DNA of 6,764 nt from Leptospira sp. Lineage in GTDB: Bacteria; Spirochaetota; Leptospiria; Leptospirales; Leptospiraceae. Positions 1 to 5,790 of the stretch are shown here, in pieces. The notes under the pieces are model-generated. The model saw nothing but the letters and a program-made list of their open reading frames with translations, was not told where the DNA came from and ran no database searches. The first letter of the stretch is position 1; each line of letters begins with the position of its first letter. Location: assembly GCA_021413405.1 (NCBI GenBank), contig JAIOQL010000431.1:1-6764 (forward strand), written 5' to 3'. The position numbers and the translations under genes are program-made.

Positions 1-1
1 C

Positions 2-679
2 CAGGGCCTCAGGCAGGCAGAAAGGAACACAGAAGACGGAATGTCTTTCATCCAGGTTGCCGAGGGGTTCATGGATCAGACCGCGAATATTCTACAAAGG
101 ATCAGGGTTCTCGCGATTCAATCTGCAAATGGAATCTACACTCCCGATGACAGACAGCTTGTACAAGTGGAAGTCTCCGGGCTCGTAGATGAAATCGACA
201 GGATGGCATCGCAGGCAGAATTCAACCGTTTCAAAGTATTGAACGGAAATTATGCCAAGGGTTCAAAGATCGCAAGCATGTGGTTCCAGATGGGTGCCAA
301 TCAGAATCAGAGAGAGCGTGTTTACATCGGAACGATGACGGCCCAGGCTCTGAGAATGAAAGCAACCGGAAAAGCCATTTCCATTTCCACTCCCGGAAAA
401 TCAAACGAAGCCATCGGGCTTGTAGATTCTGCATTGACTAAGCTCGGAAAAAACCGGGCGGATCTCGGTGCCTACTACAACAGGCTCGAAGGTGCAGCAA
501 AAGGGCTCATGAACGCATATGAAAACGTTCAGGCTTCGGAATCGAGAATCAGGGATGCGGATATGGCGGAAACTTTTGTAGAACATACAAGGAACAAAAT
601 TCTCATGGAGGCGAGCGTAGCGATGGTATCGCAGGCCAGCGTACGCGGTGAAGCCGTCCTCCGACTGCTCCGCAGCTGA
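2..679 (+). CDS. flaB: Periplasmic flagellin FlaB, 5' end outside window
   Basis: Core filament subunit of the spirochaete periplasmic flagellum, exported by the flagellar type III apparatus. The first ATG inside the window is at 41, but the frame is open to base 2 and reads QGLRQAERNTEDG before it, which is conserved FlaB sequence. The gene therefore starts upstream and ATG 41 is an internal Met. Aligning with the second flagellin here suggests about 56 missing residues and a full length near 281. Visible family marks are LQRIRVLAIQSANGIY, EFNRFK, the GANQNQRERVYIGTMTAQAL stretch, RADLGAYYNRLE and the C-terminal ASESRIRDADMA helix. The central variable domain is essentially absent, as usual for FlaB. 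The last ~20 residues, arginine-rich and ending LRLLRS, are less typical. It most resembles leptospiral FlaB1/FlaB2 from memory; the exact paralogue number is not assigned. A long hairpin follows the stop. Confidence 0.95.
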   Translation, partial: QGLRQAERNTEDGMSFIQVAEGFMDQTANILQRIRVLAIQSANGIYTPDDRQLVQVEVSGLVDEIDRMASQAEFNRFKVLNGNYAKGSKIASMWFQMGANQNQRERVYIGTMTAQALRMKATGKAISISTPGKSNEAIGLVDSALTKLGKNRADLGAYYNRLEGAAKGLMNAYENVQASESRIRDADMAETFVEHTRNKILMEASVAMVSQASVRGEAVLRLLRS

Positions 680-720
680 GATTTGAAGAGAAATTCATTT
701 GGATGGATTAAAACAGTGAG

Positions 721-760
721 ATACGAAAGTTATTCGCACGAATAATTTTCGTATTCTTTC
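721..760 (+). terminator. Probable intrinsic terminator after first flagellin
   Basis: Arms 721-735 and 740-754 form a 15-bp stem with one G-U pair and a 4-base loop. The stem starts 42 bases after the flagellin stop and is followed by the T-rich run ttctttc. The stem is AT-rich and the T tail is interrupted, so it is weaker than the terminator of the second flagellin. It could also act as an mRNA 3'-end stabiliser. Confidence 0.55.
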
Positions 761-950
761 AGTTTCGGTCTGAATAAAAGCCGTTTTCGGCGAAAAAAGA
801 GTTCTTTGAAATAGATCATATACACTTGTGCGGGTTATTCACTCCCTTTGTTGGGGTGAACAAACTTTAAATCGGGGTGGATCACTGATGTATGACGTAT
901 TGCGAATTTTTTTCGTTATTCGTCACTAGAGCAGAAGAAGATAATTTATC

Positions 951-1016
951 ACGCCAAGACGCAAAGGCGCCAAGAAAAGAGTAAAAAAAAACAGGACTCT
1001 TTGCGATCTTAGCGGC
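951..1016. repeat. Dispersed 'cgcaaaggcgcc' repeat remnant
   Basis: Bases 951-975 carry acgccaagacgcaaaggcgcc followed by aag, and 999-1016 carry ctttgcgatcttagcggc, an imperfect reverse complement of the first arm. Both belong to a short motif type (acgcaaagacgc and relatives) that I know as widespread intergenic repeats in many bacteria. Its minus-strand translation gives the tell-tale SFLGAFASWRDK, a common false protein call. No transposase is nearby. Confidence 0.55.
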
Positions 1017-1088
1017 TTCCACCCATCGCTCTCGCTCTCCAACAGCCGAGCTATGCGAGACATTTTTTCTTTTAGAGCGTGCCTGGAA

Positions 1089-1190
1089 ATTGGTCACCGA
1101 GTGTTTTTTGCTTGTCCCTCGATACAAAAAACCCAATGCCTATTGGGTTTTCCACTCGGGAACCAATGCAAAAAATGTATCGAGGTGACA
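1089..1190. repeat. Interleaved inverted repeats with central hairpin
   Basis: Three paired segments can be seen. Arm A, 1089-1103, pairs with 1153-1167 (13 of 15). Arm C, 1113-1126, pairs with 1176-1190 (10 bp perfect at 1117-1126/1176-1185, extended by four with one bulge). A perfect hairpin at 1128-1137/1142-1151 (10 bp, loop gcct) lies inside both. A and C cross in the order A, C, A', C', so in RNA they would form a pseudoknot or two mutually exclusive folds. The central hairpin is followed by six T on the minus strand (1126-1131) and four on the plus strand, so it could be a weak bidirectional terminator. No gene covers it convincingly. Confidence 0.6.
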
Positions 1191-1281
1191 TCTCAGAGAC
1201 GTTCTTAGACGCGCATCAGATAATATCTTTTCAGTAAGAAAAAATTTTGAACGAACACCGCGTCAGGGATGCGAAAGGCTA

Positions 1282-1338
1282 CGGTCGAAAAATAATTTAG
1301 ATAACGTTTACTAAATGGGCAACGCTAAATTTCGACCG
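1282..1338. repeat. Inverted repeat cggtcgaaa / tttcgaccg
   Basis: Perfect 9-bp arms at 1282-1290 and 1330-1338 enclose 39 bases that contain a further tttag (1296-1300) / ctaaa (1311-1315 or 1325-1329) pairing. This allows a branched or switching stem about 100 bases upstream of the second flagellin start. It looks like part of the same repeat mosaic. A structured leader or operator role is possible but unsupported. Confidence 0.45.
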
Positions 1339-1380
1339 AGCGCGGATGCGCGAGCCTGTAGCAGCCCGCCCGGACGCCCC
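1338..1380. repeat. GC-rich block, likely dispersed repeat end
   Basis: This 43-base block is far richer in G+C than the surrounding spacer and includes the small dyad gcgc-ggat-gcgc at 1340-1351. It then reads cctgtagcagcccgcccg and stops at cccc just before the second flagellin leader. From memory, such blocks recur between leptospiral genes; that is recognition, not a search result. Confidence 0.4.
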
Positions 1381-1432
1381 AAGAAAGGAGTGAATAACTC
1401 TTCGGGTTTTTGGATGAATCCGAATCAAGCAC

Positions 1433-1440
1433 AGGGAGAG
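1433..1440 (+). promoter_or_regulatory. Ribosome binding site of second flagellin
   Basis: AGGGAGAG lies five bases before ATG 1446. It fixes the start there and not at the in-frame ATG 1410, which would add 12 residues unlike any flagellin N terminus. Confidence 0.75.
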
Positions 1441-1445
1441 TGTAT

Positions 1446-2297
1446 ATGATAATTGGACATAACTTGAGCGCGCTCGCAGCGAACAAGGTTTTGAAATCGG
1501 CAAACGCAGAAATGGATAAATCCATGGAGCGTCTGGCGACTGGACTGCGGATCAACCGCGCGGGAGATGATGCAACCGGTTTTGCTGTCTCAGAAAAAAT
1601 GAGAACGCAAATCAGGGGGCTTGCACAGGCTGAAAAGAATGTGACGAATGGTATATCATTCGTACAGTCAACGGAGGGTTCACTTGATCAGGTGAACGAA
1701 ATTCTGCAAAGACTCCGCGAACTTTCTGTTCAGTCCGCAAATGGGATCTACTCCGTGGGAGATCGTCAGCAGGTTCAGCTGGAAGTTTCGCAACTGATCG
1801 ATGAAATCGACCGGATGGGAAACACTGCAGAGTTCAACAAGGTGAAAACTTTGGATGGGACCTATGCAAAACAGAAGAAAAACCCTATGACGCTGCAGGT
1901 CGGGGCCAATCAGAATGAGAAGTTGCAGATATACATCGGAACGATGAATGCTACAGCTCTCAAATTGCAGAAGGCCGGAAAAAGAGAGACTATCTCAACG
2001 CCGGCTAACGCAAACAAAATGATGGGCGCAATCGACGATGCTATCGGAAAGGTGTCGAGACAGAGAGCAGATCTCGGAGCCTATTACAACAGGCTTGAGA
2101 TCACATCGAAAGCTCTTGACACGCAGTATCTGAACGTCGTCGCAAGCGAAAGCCGTATCCGTGATGCGGATATGGCTTCCGAGATGGTTGAGTTCATGAA
2201 GAACCAGATCTTGTCAAAGAGTGCGATGGCAATGCTTGCTCAGGCGAATGCAAGGCCTGAGCAGGTCGTGAAACTCATTTCAGACAGATTCGGCTGA
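1446..2297 (+). CDS. flaB: Periplasmic flagellin FlaB, second tandem copy
   Basis: Complete 283-residue flagellin, the usual FlaB length. It begins MIIGHNLSALAANKVLK, the standard flagellin opening (MIINHN in most), and has no signal peptide, as expected for type III export. The D0/D1 N-terminal helices cover about residues 1-110 and include LRINRAGDDATGFAVSEKMR and LQRLRELSVQSANGIY. A very short centre includes GANQNEKLQIYIGTMNATAL. The C-terminal helix has RADLGAYYNRLE, SESRIRDADMASEM and AMLAQANARPEQVVKL. It keeps the bacterial-consensus RELSVQS where the first copy has RVLAIQS, and has GFAVSEK where GLAVSEK is typical, so it is a diverged paralogue and not a recent duplicate. A good ribosome binding site precedes it and a strong terminator follows. 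Flagellin calls are firm; which leptospiral FlaB number it is remains unassigned. Confidence 0.96.
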   Translation: MIIGHNLSALAANKVLKSANAEMDKSMERLATGLRINRAGDDATGFAVSEKMRTQIRGLAQAEKNVTNGISFVQSTEGSLDQVNEILQRLRELSVQSANGIYSVGDRQQVQLEVSQLIDEIDRMGNTAEFNKVKTLDGTYAKQKKNPMTLQVGANQNEKLQIYIGTMNATALKLQKAGKRETISTPANANKMMGAIDDAIGKVSRQRADLGAYYNRLEITSKALDTQYLNVVASESRIRDADMASEMVEFMKNQILSKSAMAMLAQANARPEQVVKLISDRFG

Positions 2298-2328
2298 AAA
2301 AGGAAGCAGTGTAGTTAGCTAATAGCGG

Positions 2329-2365
2329 CCCCCGCAATTTGGGAAAATTGCGGGGGATTTTTTTT
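2329..2365 (+). terminator. Strong intrinsic terminator of second flagellin
   Basis: Perfect 12-bp arms 2329-2340 and 2345-2356 (cccccgcaattt / aaattgcggggg) with a 4-base loop, then A and eight T (2358-2365). It starts 32 bases after the flagellin stop. On the minus strand the hairpin is not followed by T, so it would not obviously terminate the convergent aer gene, whose stop is at 2378-2380. Confidence 0.95.
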
Positions 2366-2377
2366 ATTTGAACAGAA

Positions 2378-4084
2378 TCAAAAGCGATATTTAGATACAG
2401 TTGTCTCCTTTGTAATTTTTGCATTTCTGGCAAGAGATTTTGAGCTCTCGTCAATAACTTCAAGCGCCGTTCCCTGCTCTGTGATACTTGCTGAAATTTC
2501 TTCTACTGTTGCACTGCTTGCGGTATTGTTGTCGCTCACTTCTTCTATATTTTTTTTCACAATATCCGACATTTCCTTAATTTCTTTAACATTTATTGTG
2601 ATCTGAATTATTTTTGCAACTGTGCTATTCATATTTTCCATTATTTCATTTAGTGAAGTTCCAACCTGATCGAGGCTGCAAGCACTGGAATCTGCATCAT
2701 CCCTCGTTGCATTTATCTGTTTAATTGCAAACGAGGTCTGAGTTTGAATCTTCTTTACCAGTGAAGCGATATTGGAGGCAGAATTACGGGATTTTTCCGC
2801 AAGTTTTCTGACTTCATCTGCAACAACTGCAAATCCTTTGCCTTCTTTTCCCGCCCTCGCGGCTTCGATAGCAGCATTTAACGAGAGCAAATTTGTCTGA
2901 TCGGAAATTTCGGTAATGAATTCGACAATTTTGCCGATTTCATTTGTTTGCGAATGCAATTCCAGGATTATTTCAGAAACTTTTTCAACTTTTGATACAA
3001 GCTCCGTCATTGCTTGAATTGCATTTTTACTCAATCCACCACTCGTCTCCGCAGTCTCTTTTGTTAACGTTGCACCAAGCTTCGCTGAATCGGCTTCCCG
3101 ATCTATAGAATTAATCAGATCGTTCAGAGAATTCATCTGTTCGAAAACATTACTTGCATTCATCGCGGTCATCGCAATGGATTCGGCCGAAATCTGCATT
3201 GCTTTTGAGGTCTCCTTCATTGCAAGATTTATGCTGTCGATCTCATGCATAACTTCAAATGCCTGTGTATTCACCTGCTCTGCATTCCCTACAAGCTGTG
3301 ATATCAGGCCACGGAAATTTAATTGGATATCCTTGAATGATTTCATAACTCCACTGAAACCTTCAATTGCTCTCGCATCTATATCGCTTTTAAGATCACC
3401 AGTTTCCAGTATTTTAAACATTCCCGATAATTTTTTAATATACCTGTCTACTATTCTAAAATAATAGAAGAATGATGTGAAATTCATAACTAATCCGACA
3501 ATCATAAGTGATGCTGATAGAACAGAATGAATATTGAATTCCCTTCCGATAATAGAGTATTCAAGAATTAAACCTCCGCACACAAAAATGAACGAGAATC
3601 CGCAAGAAATGAATGCTACTATTGCAGGACGATCGGCTAACTTCCTGAAAAATCCGTCTTTTTGCGGTCGATAAGTTCCATTATTGATTTGCCTGTAAAG
3701 TGTTTCAGCGGAATGAATCTGTTCCATTGTTGCTTTTGTACGAACAGAGATATACCCGACAGGTTTTCCATTTTCGTACAACGTTGTTACAGTCGCATCT
3801 ACCCAATAAAAGTCGCCGCTTTTGGCCCGATTCTTCACGATTCCTTTCCATGGAGACCCGGATTCGAGAGTGTCCCAGAGACCCTTGAATGCGATTTCCG
3901 GCATATCCGGATGCCTGATCAGATTGTGTGGTTGTCCAAGTAATTCTTTTTCTGTATACCCGCTGATGAGCTGAAAATCGGTGTTCACATAAGTTATGAT
4001 TCCTTTCAGATCTGTTTTGGAATTGATGATAGTAGTATCCTTCAATACTACTTCTCTGTCTGTGACAGGAAAATTTTTTCTCAT
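2378..4084 (-). CDS. aer: Aer-type aerotaxis receptor (PAS plus chemoreceptor signalling domain)
   Basis: A 568-residue membrane chemoreceptor predicted to sense cell redox or oxygen through FAD and signal to CheA/CheW. The N-terminal PAS domain (about 15-120) matches E. coli Aer closely, with the same numbering at R57, H58, D60, W79, N85 and Y111, positions reported as important for FAD binding or signalling there. A membrane hairpin follows at about 153-175 and 187-209 with no sizeable periplasmic domain. A HAMP-like linker covers about 210-255. The chemoreceptor signalling coiled coil has its conserved tip at about 388-432 (SDQTNLLSLNAAIEAARAG, then GKGFAVVADEVRKLAEKS). No C-terminal NWETF-type tether for CheR/CheB is present; the protein ends SKYRF. 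The start fits the Aer length, though the ribosome binding site is weak. It lies 43 bases behind the cyclase and is probably co-transcribed with it. Its 3' end converges on the flagellin terminator. Confidence 0.92.
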   Translation of the reverse strand: MRKNFPVTDREVVLKDTTIINSKTDLKGIITYVNTDFQLISGYTEKELLGQPHNLIRHPDMPEIAFKGLWDTLESGSPWKGIVKNRAKSGDFYWVDATVTTLYENGKPVGYISVRTKATMEQIHSAETLYRQINNGTYRPQKDGFFRKLADRPAIVAFISCGFSFIFVCGGLILEYSIIGREFNIHSVLSASLMIVGLVMNFTSFFYYFRIVDRYIKKLSGMFKILETGDLKSDIDARAIEGFSGVMKSFKDIQLNFRGLISQLVGNAEQVNTQAFEVMHEIDSINLAMKETSKAMQISAESIAMTAMNASNVFEQMNSLNDLINSIDREADSAKLGATLTKETAETSGGLSKNAIQAMTELVSKVEKVSEIILELHSQTNEIGKIVEFITEISDQTNLLSLNAAIEAARAGKEGKGFAVVADEVRKLAEKSRNSASNIASLVKKIQTQTSFAIKQINATRDDADSSACSLDQVGTSLNEIMENMNSTVAKIIQITINVKEIKEMSDIVKKNIEEVSDNNTASSATVEEISASITEQGTALEVIDESSKSLARNAKITKETTVSKYRF

Positions 4085-4127
4085 CTTTCGATTTCGCCTA
4101 ACACATCATCGGATATTCACTTTCATT

Positions 4128-5042
4128 CTAATGAAGTTTTTTTGTCAGCTTTTCAAGTCTTGCAGCAGTGTTCACCGGGTCACCGATTACTGTAGTGTTC
4201 ATTCTGAATTCTGTGCCGACTGTCCCCATAATAACAGAACCTGAATGGATAGCACATCCTATCTTAATCACTGTCATACCGATTGCAGATCTTTTTTCAT
4301 TCAGCTTCTTTAATTCAGAAAACATCTGGATTCCTGCATTTATTGCATTATCCGGTGAATGAAAAAGGCCCATAATAGCATCACCGATAAATTTATCGAT
4401 AAATCCTCCGTTTGCCTTTATTACAGGTTCCATAAAGGATAAATATTCATTGAGTTGAAAAAAAGTATCGCGGCTACTCAACTTTTCAGTTGTGCGGGTA
4501 AAATCACGGATATCTGCAAATAGAATCGTCAGATCCATTTCGCATTGATTTCCGACTTTAATATCCGTCAAATCGGTGTTACCGAGAAATTTAAGGAATT
4601 CATCCGGAACAAATTTTTGGCTGGCGGAAAGCATACCGTCCATACGTTTTTGCATTGAAACCAGTTCGGTAATATCAGTGCGAATCCCTATATATTCCTG
4701 GATATTTCCGTCCGTATTTATTATAGGTAGAATCGTTGCTCTAACTGTATATGTCTGTGCATCCTTTGCACGATTGTCCACGATCCCTTTCCAGATTCTT
4801 CCCGATTTGATAGTGAACCATAGGTCTTCGAATGCAGATTTAGGCATACCGGGATGACGCACAATGTTGTGCGGACTTCCTACAAGTTCGTCTTTATTAT
4901 ATTTCGACAATCTGCAAAACTCATCATTTGCAAAAGTGATTTTTCCGTGAATATCCGTTTTTGAGACGATTGTGCTCTGGTCGATTGCATTCTTGTACTG
5001 ATGCAAAAGATGCAGGCTTTCATTTGAAATTTCTGAACCCAT
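4128..5042 (-). CDS. Aer-type PAS / class III adenylate cyclase, short C terminus
   Basis: A 304-residue cytoplasmic protein predicted to make cyclic nucleotide, probably cAMP, under PAS control. The PAS domain (about 20-125) is of the Aer type: PHNIVRHPGMP, WKGIVDNRAK and EYIGIRTDIT align with the downstream receptor. R62, H63, W84, N90 and Y117 are kept, while the Asp equivalent to Aer D60 is G65. The class III catalytic domain begins near 168: metal Asp D177 (LFADIRDFT) and D221 (FIGDAIMGLF), K217 and T284 at the base-selecting positions (a Lys/Thr pair seen in bacterial adenylate cyclases), and N291 and R295 (VNTAARLE) for transition-state contacts. All six are present. The protein then stops at LTKKLH, whereas family members usually continue several tens of residues with another beta strand. 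Both shifted frames at a nearby A7 tract also close at once, so no lost tail is visible. First gene of the likely operon. Confidence 0.9.
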   Translation of the reverse strand: MGSEISNESLHLLHQYKNAIDQSTIVSKTDIHGKITFANDEFCRLSKYNKDELVGSPHNIVRHPGMPKSAFEDLWFTIKSGRIWKGIVDNRAKDAQTYTVRATILPIINTDGNIQEYIGIRTDITELVSMQKRMDGMLSASQKFVPDEFLKFLGNTDLTDIKVGNQCEMDLTILFADIRDFTRTTEKLSSRDTFFQLNEYLSFMEPVIKANGGFIDKFIGDAIMGLFHSPDNAINAGIQMFSELKKLNEKRSAIGMTVIKIGCAIHSGSVIMGTVGTEFRMNTTVIGDPVNTAARLEKLTKKLH

Positions 5043-5051
5043 TCCGCCGTA

Positions 5052-5056
5052 CTCCT
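5052..5056 (-). promoter_or_regulatory. Ribosome binding site of the cyclase gene
   Basis: Read on the minus strand, AGGAG sits nine bases before the ATG at 5042-5040 and supports that start. Confidence 0.7.
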
Positions 5057-5158
5057 GTAGAATTACTGCTTCACTAAAACTTATTATTTCAAATGAAGGG
5101 GATTATGGATTTTGCCCGGTCGATCAATCACACCTCCATAACCGCCCTTAAATCTTAT

Positions 5159-5187
5159 TTGATACGGATTCTTTTAGTTCATATCAA
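5159..5187 (-). promoter_or_regulatory. Candidate housekeeping-type promoter for cyclase-aer operon
   Basis: On the minus strand, TTGATA (5187-5182, five of six to TTGACA) and TATCAA (5164-5159, four of six to TATAAT) are separated by exactly 17 bases. Transcription would begin near 5152, giving a leader of about 110 bases. Both hexamers overlap FNR-like half-sites. The promoter is inferred from consensus only. Confidence 0.35.
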
Positions 5188-5214
5188 AATTCAGAAGTTT
5201 TATTGATCCCGGAC

Positions 5215-5228
5215 TTGATATAAATCAA
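5215..5228. promoter_or_regulatory. FNR/ANR-type operator, perfect consensus
   Basis: TTGAT-ataa-ATCAA matches the consensus bound by the FNR/ANR branch of the CRP/FNR family in proteobacteria. Its centre is about 70 bases upstream of the transcription start inferred for the cyclase-aer operon, close to positions where such activators can work. It could equally serve the plus-strand gene starting at 5365. Whether this organism has a regulator with that specificity is unknown from the window. A 10-base exact match is uncommon but not impossible by chance in AT-rich DNA. Confidence 0.5.
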
Positions 5229-5364
5229 TGCAAGAATATAAGCCTTGAGAATTGTTGGCTAAATTTTTTTCCAGGAAAATCCATTGTGAGCGAAAAGAAA
5301 CAGTTTATTCAAAAACCAAAATGCAATCATCTGGATATTTGAGGATTCAAAAAAAGATATCGGG

Positions 5365-5640
5365 ATGGGAAACAACCGGCTTGCCCTGGAAGCCAACCTT
5401 GAAATCGGGAGGAAAATAGCAGAAGCAGGACACGATGACGAAGAAAATTCGAAATATGAGAGATTTATAGAAAAACTTTCCCGTGATTTAAACCGGAAGT
5501 TTGGGAAGGGATTCTCCGAGAGAAGTCTGTTTGAGGTTATAAAATTTTACCAGGGAGTAAAACTCGATTATCGTCTTGGGTGGAGTCACTACCGGGTGCT
5601 GATGCGAGTAAAAGATCCGGAGAAAGTTCGCAACGTTTGA
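5365..5640 (+). pseudogene. Truncated DUF1016/YhcG-like N-terminal domain
   Basis: A 91-residue frame resembling the N-terminal domain of DUF1016 (YhcG-type) proteins, which normally carry a C-terminal PDDEXK nuclease-like domain and total about 330-380 residues. Recognisable pieces are NLEIGRKIAE (11-20, cf. YWEIGRRI), FIEKLSRDLNRKFGKGFSERSLFEVIKFYQ (34-63) and LGWSHYRVLMRVKDPEK (71-87). The usual first helix before it is missing or changed, the linker between FYQ and GWSHY is only a few residues where the family has more, and the nuclease domain is absent: translation stops soon after the WSHY segment and none of it appears downstream. In-frame sequence is open upstream to a stop at 5287-5289 but has no ATG. 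The ribosome binding site is poor. Most likely a decayed remnant; a small standalone domain protein cannot be excluded. Confidence 0.65.
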
Positions 5641-5735
5641 AAAAAATTCGTTTTTTTGTCCTTTCGTTTGTAATTGAATTGATTATCATTTGGATCTATT
5701 CCCAGCCTGTATTTCAGATGTTCAGATCAGTTGTG

Positions 5736-5790
5736 ACGGTGGTGGCACGTTTCCATGAGACCACCACCGTTAACATTTTAATTTTTTATT
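5736..5790 (+). terminator. Hairpin terminator after the DUF1016 remnant
   Basis: Perfect 10-bp arms acggtggtgg (5736-5745) and ccaccaccgt (5761-5770) with a 15-base loop, followed by the T-rich run taacattttaattttttatt. The large loop lowers certainty. The tail overlaps the last codons of the convergent desaturase gene. On the minus strand no T run follows, so it looks one-directional. Confidence 0.6.

Larger units (their letters stand above)
834..1398. repeat. Long-range 12-bp inverted repeat bracketing the spacer
   Basis: Bases 834-845 (gttattcactcc) are the exact reverse complement of 1387-1398 (ggagtgaataac). Allowing one extra base, the match runs on for three more positions. The arms enclose about 540 bases that contain all the other repeats of the spacer. 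This could be the terminal repeats of a decayed small mobile element, or a coincidence in repeat-rich DNA. The right arm contains the AAAGGAG stretch upstream of the second flagellin. No target-site duplication was identified. Confidence 0.3.
680..1445. other. 766-base spacer between flagellin genes, repeat-rich, no convincing gene
   Basis: The gap holds, in order: a long hairpin just after the first flagellin, a small stem-loop near 838-860, a short dispersed-repeat remnant at 951-1016, a set of interleaved inverted repeats at 1089-1190, another dyad at 1282-1338, and a GC-rich block up to about 1380 followed by the leader of the second flagellin. Open frames exist on the minus strand but look like repeat translations, not proteins. 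I looked for a flagellar sigma-28-type promoter (TAAA, about 15 bases, then GCCGATAA-like) ahead of the second flagellin and found none that I trust. Confidence 0.7.
5043..5364. other. Divergent regulatory gap with FNR-like half-sites
   Basis: This 322-base AT-rich region separates the minus-strand signalling operon from the plus-strand DUF1016 remnant. No gene is apparent. It contains a perfect TTGAT-N4-ATCAA palindrome at 5215-5228, plus lone half-sites ATCAA 5123-5127, TTGAT 5159-5163, ATCAA 5183-5187 and TTGAT 5203-5207. A 7-bp dyad ttatgga/tccataa (5103-5109/5135-5141) lies in the presumed cyclase leader. Confidence 0.6.

Noticed and set aside
41..43. ATG 41 as the true start of the first flagellin
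   Set aside because: The frame continues upstream with conserved flagellin residues to the window edge, so this Met is internal.
882..1136. 84-codon minus-strand frame in the flagellin spacer
   Set aside because: It translates the dispersed repeat (SFLGAFASWRDK) and crossing inverted repeats, has no domain and no clear ribosome binding site; such frames are common false calls.
1410..1445. Upstream in-frame ATG of the second flagellin
   Set aside because: It would add 12 non-family residues before the universal MII-HN opening; the ribosome binding site fits ATG 1446.
1390..1449. GTG-started 19-codon frame ending in ATGA overlap with the second flagellin
   Set aside because: The overlap looks like translational coupling, but AAAGGAG abuts the GTG with no spacing, so initiation there is unlikely.
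1297..1555. Two overlapping minus-strand frames across the start of the second flagellin
   Set aside because: They are antisense to a certain gene and to the GC-rich repeat, with no protein-like pattern.
3177..4857. Several plus-strand frames of 60-95 codons inside the aer and cyclase genes
   Set aside because: All are antisense shadows of two strongly supported minus-strand genes.
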